12,989 bases of DNA from Leptolyngbya sp. SIO4C5 (GTDB taxonomy: Bacteria; Cyanobacteriota; Cyanobacteriia; Phormidesmidales; Phormidesmidaceae). The stretch covers positions 1-12,989 of the forward strand of contig JAAHIC010000050.1 of the NCBI GenBank assembly GCA_010671965.1, written 5' to 3'. The position numbers were made by a program, and so were the translations under genes. Below the pieces are notes generated by a model, which saw only the letters and a list, made by a program, of their open reading frames with translations, was not told the DNA's origin and did not search any database. Below, piece by piece: positions 1 to 7,553 of this stretch (position 1 is the first letter of the stretch; the number at the start of each line of letters is the position of its first letter).

Positions 1-1
1 T

Positions 2-1459
2 GATCGCTTGGGGCTGCAGTGGCGCCGCTGGCTGACCCATCGCTTTGTAGATCAGTATTTTGGCGATCGCGCCTTTTACCAGCTCAATCAGAGCCGCGCT
101 GATATTGACAACCCCGACCAGCGGATTGCCGAAGACGTACGCAGCTTTACCCAAGAGTCCCTGACCTTCGTGCTGGTAGTCATGGACTCGCTGATTGAGG
201 TGATTGCCTTTAGCGGCGTGCTGTGGGGCATTTCCCGCTCGCTGGTAATTTTTCTGGTGCTCTATGCGGTGGTGGGCACCGCCATTGCCGCCTTTGTCTT
301 TGGTAAACCCCTGGTACGCCTGAACTTTGAGCAGCTCAAGCGTGAGGCTAACTTTCGCTTTAGCCTGGTGCGGATTCGAGAGAATGCCGAAGCGATCGCC
401 TTTTATCGCGGTGAAGATCAGGAATCCCAGCAGGTGAAAAATCGCTTTTTAGCTGCCTTCGACAACTTCAAAAACCTGCTGTTTTGGGAACTCAATCTCA
501 ATGCCCTCACCAACGCCTATGAGTTTATTCCCTACGTGCTGCCGGCTATCGTCGTGGCTCCTAGCGTCTTTGCCGGGGATTTGGAAGTGGGCAAGGTGAC
601 GGAGGCCCAAGGCGCTTTTGTGCGGGTATTTTTCTCCCTCAACGTGATTGTGGCCCGCTTCCAGGAGCTGACGGCCTTTGGCGCTGGCATTGACCGTCTC
701 TATACCTTTGCCGACTTCCTGCAGGGAACGACGGCGGAGCCCTCCGAGGAGACCCCCATCATCGATACCAAGCTGTCGGAGGATTTAGCCCTGATTGACC
801 TAACGCTGCAAACCCCCAACTATCAGCGCACTCTGGTAGAGAAGCTGTCGCTGCAGGTGCCCCTGGAGGAAGGTTTGCTGATTGTGGGGCCGAGCGGCTG
901 TGGTAAAAGCTCGCTGCTGCGGGCGATCGCGGGGCTGTGGAATTCAGGTTCTGGGGCAATCGCTCGCCCAGAGCTAGACCACATGCTGTTTTTGCCCCAA
1001 AAGCCCTACATGATTTTGGGCACGCTGCGACAGCAGATGTGCTATCCCAATGTGGAGGCTGAGGTAGACGATGAGAGGCTGCAGCAGATTCTGCAGCAGG
1101 TCAATCTGCCCGATTTGGCCGAGCGCTTCGGCGGCTTGGAGGCTGAGCAGGATTGGGGCGATGTGCTGTCTCTGGGCGAGCAGCAGCGGCTGACCTTTGC
1201 TCGCCTGCTGGTAAATCAGCCGGACTACGCCATTTTGGACGAGGCTACCAGCGCCCTAGATGTAGACAATGAAGCCAGCCTTTATCACCACCTGCAGAAA
1301 CTCAAAACCACCTTTGTCAGCGTCGGTCACCGCCGCACCCTCGCCGCCTATCACCAGCATGTCCTGCAGCTTGACCAGGAACATCAGTGGCAACTGCGAT
1401 CGCCTGCCGACTTGCTCGACACTCTCACCGAACCCACAGCGGATTTGAATCCTGGATAG
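2..1459 (+). CDS. ABC transporter, fused membrane and ATP-binding domains, YddA/SbmA-like (5' partial)
   Basis: The reading frame is open to the left edge (first full codon at 2). The TTG at 8 is therefore not a credible start, and the N-terminal membrane segments are missing. The visible part is 485 residues; fused proteins of this ABC_membrane_2 family usually run to about 560-660. Numbered from the codon at 2, it opens with the family's WRRWLT motif, then hydrophobic segments at about 54-78, 81-101 and 172-192. The ATPase domain starts at about 265: Walker A GPSGCGKSS from 296, signature LSLGEQQR at 389-396 (LSLGE instead of LSGGQ, normal for this family), Walker B YAILDE ending at D413/E414, and switch histidine H443. 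All catalytic motifs are intact, so it should be an active inner-membrane half-transporter working as a homodimer. Relatives move peptides, cobalamin or fatty-acyl compounds; the substrate here cannot be told. It is probably not co-transcribed with the next gene, 425 bp downstream. Confidence 0.93.
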   Translation, partial: DRLGLQWRRWLTHRFVDQYFGDRAFYQLNQSRADIDNPDQRIAEDVRSFTQESLTFVLVVMDSLIEVIAFSGVLWGISRSLVIFLVLYAVVGTAIAAFVFGKPLVRLNFEQLKREANFRFSLVRIRENAEAIAFYRGEDQESQQVKNRFLAAFDNFKNLLFWELNLNALTNAYEFIPYVLPAIVVAPSVFAGDLEVGKVTEAQGAFVRVFFSLNVIVARFQELTAFGAGIDRLYTFADFLQGTTAEPSEETPIIDTKLSEDLALIDLTLQTPNYQRTLVEKLSLQVPLEEGLLIVGPSGCGKSSLLRAIAGLWNSGSGAIARPELDHMLFLPQKPYMILGTLRQQMCYPNVEAEVDDERLQQILQQVNLPDLAERFGGLEAEQDWGDVLSLGEQQRLTFARLLVNQPDYAILDEATSALDVDNEASLYHHLQKLKTTFVSVGHRRTLAAYHQHVLQLDQEHQWQLRSPADLLDTLTEPTADLNPG

Positions 1460-1462
1460 GAC

Positions 1463-1481
1463 GGCGTGCAGGCCATACGCC
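1463..1481 (+). terminator. Possible weak hairpin after the ABC transporter
   Basis: GGCGT at 1463-1467 can pair with ACGCC at 1477-1481 across a 9-nt loop, starting four bases after the stop codon. A pyrimidine-rich stretch (CTTTGCTTTCTCCTT) lies further downstream, but no U-tract follows the stem directly. The stem is only 5 bp. It may end transcription or simply be chance. Confidence 0.25.
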
Positions 1482-1884
1482 CTGAGCCAACTTTGCTTTC
1501 TCCTTAAAGCTTTTATGAAGTCAACTGGGAGCTATCAAATTCCCGCAAGTTAATCGTCAAAAAGCTCCTCAAAAGCCTGAAAAGCTTATGTGATGGGGGC
1601 TATCGACCTCAAAATTGAGATTCTATCTATCACACGCTGCACTTCTAAAGGTGAGACATTAGGCTGTGTCTCGCTAGCAGGCAAACGTTCTCAGGACTTT
1701 CTAGCTCTTATTTAGACACCCTCTGCCATAGTGCGATCGCAAAAACACTTACGTGTAGAAGCTGAAATTGAGGATTTGATGAAGTCAAATAGTTTACGCT
1801 ATCCAATTGCTGCAAATTGATTTTAATGGACTAGCTCCCTGGGATCTTGCGTAACGACATTGACTCATAATTCATCAAATTGCT
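1482..1884. other. AT-rich spacer without a supported gene
   Basis: No convincing gene lies between the ABC transporter and the PEP-CTERM gene. One frame contains short open stretches interrupted by stops: ATG at 1515 to TAA, then ATG at 1593 to TAG at 1713 (40 codons), then GTG at 1731 to TGA at 1820 (29 codons). None has a good ribosome-binding site. A 6-bp inverted repeat GAGACA/TGTCTC lies at 1653-1672, and one HIP1 octamer at 1733-1740. A CATAAT at 1866-1871 could be the -10 box of the next gene, but no good -35 box sits at the right distance. The segment could hold an unrecognised small RNA or a decayed gene. Confidence 0.5.
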
Positions 1885-2604
1885 ATGAAACTGCGTAATA
1901 TTACTGTGGCAGCCTGTCTTGGCTGGGTGGCCTGTATGGGCGCTGCCAACGCTGTCTCTTTAACCACCTCCGGTACCTGGTCTGACACGACTGGGACTGC
2001 TGTGATTTCGGGAGAAGGAACCAGTCAAATTTCCTGGGGAATTCCATCCAACCCAGAGAATGCGCAGAGTTCCTATGTCTTTGAGGGGGTCACTGAATCA
2101 GTAGAAATTAACGACTTGATCAGTCAAAACTTCCTCTTGGGGGAATTTACTCACAATAACCGGACAATTTCGGGGGCGGGCGGCTCCTTGTCAACGGCGG
2201 TGTTAAACGTTGACCTAACTTTAGACGCCTTCAGCCAGTTATTTTCCTTCGACTTCAGCCACAATGAAACCACCAATCAGCCAGTTGGGGGTATTTGCCC
2301 AGATGGGGGGATACCCCCGTGCCCAGATGTCGTCAGTTTCCCTAATGCTGTCTCCGATCAGTTTATTACCCTAGAGGGAGTTGACTACAACCTGACCCTA
2401 ATTGGCTTTTCTCAGGATGGGGGTAGTACCCTGGTCGAGAATTTTCTGACTCTAGAAGCTGCTAGCAATGAAGCGGGCTTGTATGCTCGCCTGACAGAAG
2501 TGACCGATTCAGGGGAGCCTGTTCCAGAGCCGACAGGATTTTTGGGGCTTATGGCTGTAGGTGGAGCTGCGATCGCCCTGAAGCGGCGCCAGCAGCTAAC
2601 GTAA
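1885..2604 (+). CDS. PEP-CTERM sorting-domain secreted protein, choice-of-anchor K-like
   Basis: This 239-residue protein has a Sec signal peptide (residues 1-23, hydrophobic core and a likely ANA cleavage site). At its C-terminus is a textbook PEP-CTERM tail: VPEP around 213-216, a hydrophobic helix at about 218-232, then a basic KRRQ end. Known PEP-CTERM tails are recognised by an exosortase, which here must be encoded elsewhere. The middle carries the GTSQISWGIP segment (about 46-55), then YVFEG, and a FLLGEFTHNN segment. This pattern matches my recollection of the choice-of-anchor K family; that call comes from motifs only. Cys residues in a CPDGGIPPCPD loop around 137-147 could form a disulfide in the mature protein. 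The product is probably an extracellular or envelope protein. There is no obvious Shine-Dalgarno sequence before the ATG, which is common in cyanobacteria. A strong terminator follows, so it is likely monocistronic. Confidence 0.88.
   Translation: MKLRNITVAACLGWVACMGAANAVSLTTSGTWSDTTGTAVISGEGTSQISWGIPSNPENAQSSYVFEGVTESVEINDLISQNFLLGEFTHNNRTISGAGGSLSTAVLNVDLTLDAFSQLFSFDFSHNETTNQPVGGICPDGGIPPCPDVVSFPNAVSDQFITLEGVDYNLTLIGFSQDGGSTLVENFLTLEAASNEAGLYARLTEVTDSGEPVPEPTGFLGLMAVGGAAIALKRRQQLT
2287..2329. repeat. Short inverted and direct repeats inside the PEP-CTERM gene
   Basis: GGGGGTAT at 2287-2294 is the exact reverse complement of ATACCCCC at 2311-2318. Overlapping this, TGCCCAGATG occurs twice, at 2296-2305 and 2320-2329 (24-bp offset). 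The direct repeat encodes the two CPD tripeptides of the Cys loop. A small local duplication would explain it. Confidence 0.6.
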
Positions 2605-2640
2605 CCCGATTCAAACCGATTGCAACTTTCTAGAATTTTG

Positions 2641-2671
2641 AAGCGAGAGTAATAGCAGCTCTCGCTTTTTT
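2641..2671 (+). terminator. Rho-independent terminator of the PEP-CTERM gene
   Basis: The 9-bp stem AAGCGAGAG (2641-2649) pairs perfectly with CTCTCGCTT (2659-2667) around a 9-nt loop. The stem runs into six T residues (2666-2671), then GATTTTT. It lies 37 bp after the stop codon. On the minus strand the stem is not followed by a comparable T-run, so it should act mainly for the plus-strand gene. Confidence 0.85.
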
Positions 2672-2775
2672 GATTTTTGCCGTCAACTACCGTTGAATTT
2701 ATTAAGATTTGCTGCCAGCTTGAGTTGATTAAAAAACGAATTAAACCAGAGATTATGAGTTTGACTTCTATTCTC

Positions 2776-3225
2776 TTATGAATCAGAAAATTCCGGGCAA
2801 AGATGGGCGATCGCCAGTGATTGCGTCATATTTTGGCGGGCGGTGGCGCTAGCAGAATTGTTATAGCTTGCCAATGCCTGCAAGCGGCGCTGGGCGGCTT
2901 CTACCCCTCCATACTGCAGGACTCGACAGGCGGCTTGAGCTGAGGCTAGGGCGCTGTTTTGCTCTTGGGTGACGTAGGTACTGAGCGATCGCTGAACGGC
3001 CTCCGGATACTGCTGGGCTTGCTGCTGAAAAGCACTGAGAAAGGCGTCTTCTGGTGATAGTCCTGTGGCTGAATTGGACTGACCACAAAGCTCTGAAAGA
3101 TCGACGAACTGGCCATCAGGACGCTGCCAAAAGCAGATTTCATCTCTGGGCTGGGCCTTGGCGGGACTGATGCTAAGGAGTGCTAAGCTCCACAGCGCTA
3201 GCGGTATCCAAAACAGAAAGTTCAT
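2776..3225 (-). CDS. Small secreted protein with DLSxLCG motif and possible DUF732-like helical part
   Basis: The ATG at 3225 gives 149 residues that begin at once with a signal peptide (hydrophobic 3-19, likely cleavage after AKA at 22-24). The frame stays open to a TTG at 3276, but that would put 17 polar residues before the signal peptide, so the ATG is preferred. After cleavage comes a segment CFWQRPDGQFVDLSELCG with Cys31 and Cys47; a DLSxLCG motif like this recurs in small cyanobacterial exported proteins. The C-terminal two thirds is helical and Gln/Ala-rich with two more Cys (ACRVLQ, C100; HLCPEF, C143). That spacing and the LCPE ending recall DUF732-type domains, where the two Cys form a disulfide. 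The function is unknown and the product is probably periplasmic or extracellular. It is divergent from the cytochrome gene and may share its promoter region. Confidence 0.75.
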   Translation of the reverse strand: MNFLFWIPLALWSLALLSISPAKAQPRDEICFWQRPDGQFVDLSELCGQSNSATGLSPEDAFLSAFQQQAQQYPEAVQRSLSTYVTQEQNSALASAQAACRVLQYGGVEAAQRRLQALASYNNSASATARQNMTQSLAIAHLCPEFSDS

Positions 3226-3488
3226 AGCCGAATAGAAATGAGCTACAACATCATTCTTTGTGAAATTAAGTATCAAAACTGAGGATTAAAATTCTCTTTC
3301 AAAAAATATTTTTCTAGGCAAAATCTGCCATGCTGCTATTTTCAAAAAAATCTTTTTTCCTGACTCAAAAACGTTATGAAATGTAAGAAAAAATACAAAA
3401 TTCAATCGATATACTTTGGCCAATAGGAAATCTAGTTTCAATTTTCTAGTAGCCGCTCTTTAGTAAACAATTTCTGAGGATTCGGACA
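3226..3488. promoter_or_regulatory. AT-rich divergent promoter region
   Basis: The region separates the minus-strand small secreted protein from the plus-strand operon and must hold promoters for both. It is much more AT-rich than its flanks. A TATACT at 3410-3415 is a possible -10 box for the operon, with no convincing -35. For the minus-strand gene, a GATACT-like hexamer near 3269-3275 is a weak candidate. Two similar A-run/T-run elements lie 43 bp apart (3297-3313 and 3339-3358), the kind of sequence that can bend DNA. GAGGA at 3476-3480 is a good Shine-Dalgarno sequence, 8 nt before the ATG at 3489. Confidence 0.4.
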
Positions 3489-5678
3489 ATGCGCAGGCAG
3501 CGGAAAAGCTTGGCTCTGATTTTGACCATAATCGTGAGTTCGGTTGCGTTTGTTCTATCCAGTTCGCTGCTGCATCCACCCGACGCGATCGCCGTTGACC
3601 CGCTACTGCGCCCGGCTCCCACTCAGACCGTTGGTGTTTTTGACTATTTCGGCCGGCGCCTAAACCCTCGGCAAGCTGCCCGGTTAGTGCGACGACGAGG
3701 ACTAGATCCCTCTAATCCCAGTTCCTATGCTCGCATTGGTGCTGTTCGTGTCACCCAGTCACTGATTGATCAGGGAGAAGAAATATTTTTTGAGCGGCCT
3801 ATTGGCGACACGTTTGGCCTGCAGCGAGTCTTTGGCTTTGCGCCAGGGTTGCAGCGGATTGCGCCGGAATTAGCGCAGGCCATTGGCGCTTTGCAGGGAC
3901 AGCCCACCTCTAATCTGCAAATTCGTCTGCAAAAGCCGATTCAGCTTGGCAGTCGTAGTCTACCGGCTGGGGCCGTTGTGCCTACTGGCTTGGAGGTAGA
4001 AGCGAGGAGTCCAGAACCGCTGGGCTTAAATCTACAGGGGGAACTGACCTGCGCCGCCTGTCATGTGACGCTGACAGCAACGGGCGATCGCCAAGACGGT
4101 GTACCCAATGGCGATCTCAACGTACCGCTGCTGGTGGCTCTCTCAACCAATACGGCGGCTGGCTTCGCCCGTTTAAATCTCAATCCCCTCGATCCGCAGT
4201 ACCAGGGCAACGGCAAGGTTATTCTTGACAGCAACAATCAGCCGGTTGAGCTACCCGATCCGCAGAAGTTTGAGCAGGCAATGGACGATGCCGTGCTCGA
4301 TGTCCCCTTTGGTAACTTTGAAAGCTCTCCCGACGGCATCAACAATACTACTCAAATTCCCTCCCTGTTTACCTTCAAAAATCAGCCCTATACGGCGGGC
4401 GGCGAGTTTGCGGTAGGCCCCTTTGCCGGACTCAGCGCCATCAACAACGGTGTCCACTCATCTGAAATTAATCTGCTAGCCGCTGCCCAGCTCAGCGCCG
4501 CTACTTTGGGGATTGACCCAGAGGTTTATCTGGGGGTTAGTCTGCAAAATGCTGCCGATCCGACTCTGCGTTTGCCTGCAGGCGCTCCGGTCAAGCCTTC
4601 GCAGTGGCTACGCCAGGTTGCACCCGATGTCAGACAGGCCGAGCTAGAAGACCAAATTCCAGCTCCTGGTGCAGGCACGTATCCGCAGCTCCAGCCCAGC
4701 TTATTCACCTACAACGGCCTGATCTTCAGCCCTGATACTCAAGATTTAGAAGCCTTTGAACAAGAAGACGAAAAGGGGTTGCCCGCCAAAGTAGATCCCT
4801 CCCTCAGCAGCAAGGCAAACTTGAAAGACAGTGAAGGGGACGAAGAGAGCGGCGAAGATAACGACGGTCCTGGAGACGAAGGAGATGAGGAGAGCTTTGA
4901 TATCGCTAGCGGGCCTTTTCTCTTTGCCAGTAATGCCATGTCTGCCTGGCAGAATTCTCTAACCCCGCCACCTAACCGCACTCCTGCAAATCAGCAGGCT
5001 ATTAGTTCAGGTGCAGTGCGGCGCGGGGCGCGGGTTTTTGCGCAGGCCAACTGTGCTAGCTGCCACGTGCCGCCTTTCTTCACAGACAACATCATTCACC
5101 CAGTTGATCAGATTGGCACTAATCCGGCCCGGGGGCTATCTCGGCTGGCTCTGAACGAACTGCTGGTGCCGCCTAAAATGTATGCGCTCAATACGCCCGT
5201 ACCGCCCCCCGCCAATGCTGCCGTCCTCGATATTCCGACGGCGGGTATTGCGCCCAGTTCGACTACGCTGCCCTTCGGCGTTTTGCCCAACGGCGGCTAT
5301 AAAACCACCTCACTGCGAGGGCTGCATCTCAGTGCGCCCTATCTGCACGACGGCGGGGTTGCGGTTCGCGCTGGCGCGCTGCAGTTTGCCCCAGACGGTA
5401 GCTTCAGCCTCGTAGATCCAACCGGCTTGGGTCTAACGGGTACGCTCAGCCAGGGGATTCCGGCTGACAGCACCAGCAGCCTCTATGCGCTGATCGATCG
5501 CAACCTGAGAGCTCAGGTGATTCAAGCCAATCGCTTCCTACCCGCCCTGGTCAGCAGCAATCTAGACGGCAGCGGTCATCCCTTCTATGTCGATGCCCAG
5601 TCTGGTTTCAGCCCCGCTGAACAACAGGACTTAGTGAAGTTTCTGCTGGCGCTAGACGATAATCCACAACAGTTCTAA
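3489..5678 (+). CDS. Exported di-heme c-type cytochrome, MauG/cytochrome c peroxidase-like, with acidic insert
   Basis: The product has 729 residues. A basic start (MRRQRK) and hydrophobic segment ending in DAIA around 35 form a Sec signal peptide, needed because c-type haem is attached outside the cytoplasm. Two haem-attachment motifs are present: CAACH at 188-192 and CASCH at 522-526. Between the second haem and the C-terminus lies YKTTSLRGLHLSAPYLHDGG, the counterpart of the conserved 'TLR..(T/S)APY.HDG' segment of bacterial di-haem peroxidases and MauG-like proteins. The protein is about twice the size of classical CcpA (about 320-350). A very acidic low-complexity stretch occupies about 418-475 (for example EDNDGPGDEGDEE), shortly before haem 2. 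Likely roles are peroxidase or other two-haem redox chemistry in the periplasm. Large di-haem rubber oxygenases (RoxA type) are distant relatives and an alternative. It starts with a good ribosome-binding site and is first of a likely operon; 87 bp separate it from the next start, with no terminator. Confidence 0.85.
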   Translation: MRRQRKSLALILTIIVSSVAFVLSSSLLHPPDAIAVDPLLRPAPTQTVGVFDYFGRRLNPRQAARLVRRRGLDPSNPSSYARIGAVRVTQSLIDQGEEIFFERPIGDTFGLQRVFGFAPGLQRIAPELAQAIGALQGQPTSNLQIRLQKPIQLGSRSLPAGAVVPTGLEVEARSPEPLGLNLQGELTCAACHVTLTATGDRQDGVPNGDLNVPLLVALSTNTAAGFARLNLNPLDPQYQGNGKVILDSNNQPVELPDPQKFEQAMDDAVLDVPFGNFESSPDGINNTTQIPSLFTFKNQPYTAGGEFAVGPFAGLSAINNGVHSSEINLLAAAQLSAATLGIDPEVYLGVSLQNAADPTLRLPAGAPVKPSQWLRQVAPDVRQAELEDQIPAPGAGTYPQLQPSLFTYNGLIFSPDTQDLEAFEQEDEKGLPAKVDPSLSSKANLKDSEGDEESGEDNDGPGDEGDEESFDIASGPFLFASNAMSAWQNSLTPPPNRTPANQQAISSGAVRRGARVFAQANCASCHVPPFFTDNIIHPVDQIGTNPARGLSRLALNELLVPPKMYALNTPVPPPANAAVLDIPTAGIAPSSTTLPFGVLPNGGYKTTSLRGLHLSAPYLHDGGVAVRAGALQFAPDGSFSLVDPTGLGLTGTLSQGIPADSTSSLYALIDRNLRAQVIQANRFLPALVSSNLDGSGHPFYVDAQSGFSPAEQQDLVKFLLALDDNPQQF

Positions 5679-5765
5679 AAACGGCCTAAAGCGATCGCGG
5701 CAAAGTTGTTTCTAGCAGATACTGTAGTATGTGGTTCAGCATTTGTCGTGATCAGGATAGTGCGC

Positions 5766-7532
5766 GTGCAATACCACCAGCCTTTGAAGTGGCTTGGTCT
5801 AACCGTGGGTCTGTGGAGTGGGGGAGTTGGCGCAGCCGCTTGGGCAATTGAATCCGCCAGCATTACCCCAAGGTCTGCGTTGCAGTTAGCGCAGGTTCTA
5901 CCGCCACCTCAAGATTTAGATCCCAGTCCTCAGGAAGAACCGTTTGAGGAACTGACACCGCTGCCCACTTTGCCGCCAGTTGAAGATTTGCTGGGTCCAC
6001 AGCCTGCTGTTCCTGATGAAGAACTGGGCATCACGACCGACGAAGCCACGGTCGTAATTGAGCGGTTTAAGGTGGAGGGCAGCACGGTCTTCAGCGAGGC
6101 GGAGCTGGCAGCGGTGACGGCTCCCTACACCCAACGCCCACTCACCTTTACCGAAATCTTACAGGCGCGATCGGCGGTGACGCAGCTCTACGTGGATAAT
6201 GGCTACGTTACTTCTGGCGCTATTTTTCCGCCGCAGCAGCTCCAAGATGGGGTGGCCACCATTCAGGTGATTGAGGGGCGCTTAGAGCAGATTTCAGTCA
6301 GCGGTACTCGCCGTCTGAGTCCTGACTATATTAGTAGTCGTTTGGGGGTCGGGGCTACACCGCCGCTCAACGTCAATCGCCTGCTGGAACGGCTGCAGCT
6401 CCTGCAGCTTGATCCCCTGATTGAGAGCATTTCGGCTGATCTGCAGGCGGGTACTCAGCCGGGGACTAATCTACTGGTAGTGTCGGTGATTGAGGCCGAC
6501 AGTTTTGATGTCACCTATACCCTAGACAATAATCGATCGCCCAGCGTCGGCAGCGTGCGTCATCAGCTTCAGGCCGAGGAGAGAAATCTGCTGGGATTAG
6601 GCGATAGTCTGCGGCTGGGCTACAGCACGACTGAGGGCAGTGACGGGATCGATCTGGGCTATACGCTGCCGCTCAATCCCCGTGGTGGCACGGCCCGCTT
6701 TACCTTTAGTAGTACAGACAGCCGCGTCATCGAAGTTCCCTTTGATATTTTAGAAATTGAGGCAGAATCTAGGTTTTACGAGCTGACGCTCCGGCAGCCA
6801 GTGGTGCAAAAGCCGACTCAGGAAGTTGCTTTGGGGCTAACGCTGTCTCATCAGCAGAGCCAAACCAGTCTGGGACTAGGCGACATTGGTCCCTTTCCGC
6901 TTTCGCCGGGAGCTGACGACCAGGGCCGTAGCCGGGTGACAGCCCTGCGCTTTTTTCAAGAGTGGACGCAGCGCAGCACAGAGCAGGTGATTGCTTTGCG
7001 ATCGCAGTTTAACTTTGGCCTCGATCTGTTTGACGCCACGATCAATTCTGATGGGGAACCCGACAGCCGCTTTTTTGCCTGGCAGGGACAAGCGCAGTGG
7101 ATCCGGCTGCTAGCCCCCGATACGCTGCTGCTGCTGCGGGGCAGCGTCCAGCTCACAGATGATGTCCTACTGACGTTAGAGCAGTTTGGTCAAGGCGGCC
7201 AAGCTACGGTGCGGGGCTATCGCCAAGACCAGATCTTGACCGATAGCGGCGCGATCGCCTCAGCGGAGCTGCGCTTGCCTATCTACCGCGATCGCGCTAA
7301 CAGAGGTCTGCTGCAGATAACGCCCTTTTTCGATTTAGGACACGGCTGGAACAGTGCAGACATTGACCCAGATCCCAATACGCTGGCGAGTTTGGGGGTA
7401 GGCTTGCTCTACCAGCAGCCTGACTTCTCTGCCCGTCTAGACTGGGGCATTCCGCTGATTTCGATTGAAGAACGGGGCGATTCGCTGCAGGAAAACGGGA
7501 TCTACTTTTCGCTGAGATATTCCTTCTTTTAA
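5766..7532 (+). CDS. Two-partner secretion outer-membrane transporter TpsB (ShlB/FhaC/HecB family)
   Basis: The protein exports a TpsA exoprotein across the outer membrane. I chose the GTG at 5766 (588 residues) because AGGA at 5754-5757 is 8 nt upstream and a signal peptide follows directly (QYHQPLKWLGLTVGLW, cleavage near AAAWA). The frame is open back to a TTG at 5706, and GTG at 5760 is also possible. After the signal comes a Pro/Glu-rich linker (about 43-92). A POTRA_2 domain follows at about 96-172, containing VERFKVEGSTVF-like and YVDNGYVTSGA segments and ending in IEGRLEQISVSG. The rest is the 16-strand barrel domain. It includes the family's VRGY motif at 482-485, the conserved loop-6 element, and a C-terminal YFSLRYSFF ending in Phe, the usual BAM recognition signal. 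All expected parts are present, so the transporter looks functional. No TpsA partner is encoded in this window. The next start is 21 bp downstream. Confidence 0.93.
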   Translation: MQYHQPLKWLGLTVGLWSGGVGAAAWAIESASITPRSALQLAQVLPPPQDLDPSPQEEPFEELTPLPTLPPVEDLLGPQPAVPDEELGITTDEATVVIERFKVEGSTVFSEAELAAVTAPYTQRPLTFTEILQARSAVTQLYVDNGYVTSGAIFPPQQLQDGVATIQVIEGRLEQISVSGTRRLSPDYISSRLGVGATPPLNVNRLLERLQLLQLDPLIESISADLQAGTQPGTNLLVVSVIEADSFDVTYTLDNNRSPSVGSVRHQLQAEERNLLGLGDSLRLGYSTTEGSDGIDLGYTLPLNPRGGTARFTFSSTDSRVIEVPFDILEIEAESRFYELTLRQPVVQKPTQEVALGLTLSHQQSQTSLGLGDIGPFPLSPGADDQGRSRVTALRFFQEWTQRSTEQVIALRSQFNFGLDLFDATINSDGEPDSRFFAWQGQAQWIRLLAPDTLLLLRGSVQLTDDVLLTLEQFGQGGQATVRGYRQDQILTDSGAIASAELRLPIYRDRANRGLLQITPFFDLGHGWNSADIDPDPNTLASLGVGLLYQQPDFSARLDWGIPLISIEERGDSLQENGIYFSLRYSFF

Positions 7533-7553
7533 AGGTTGGGGAGCGGTTTAATC

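Noticed and set aside
1653..1672. Hairpin GAGACA/TGTCTC as a terminator or riboswitch
   Set aside because: The stem is 6 bp with no T-run and no known aptamer pattern.
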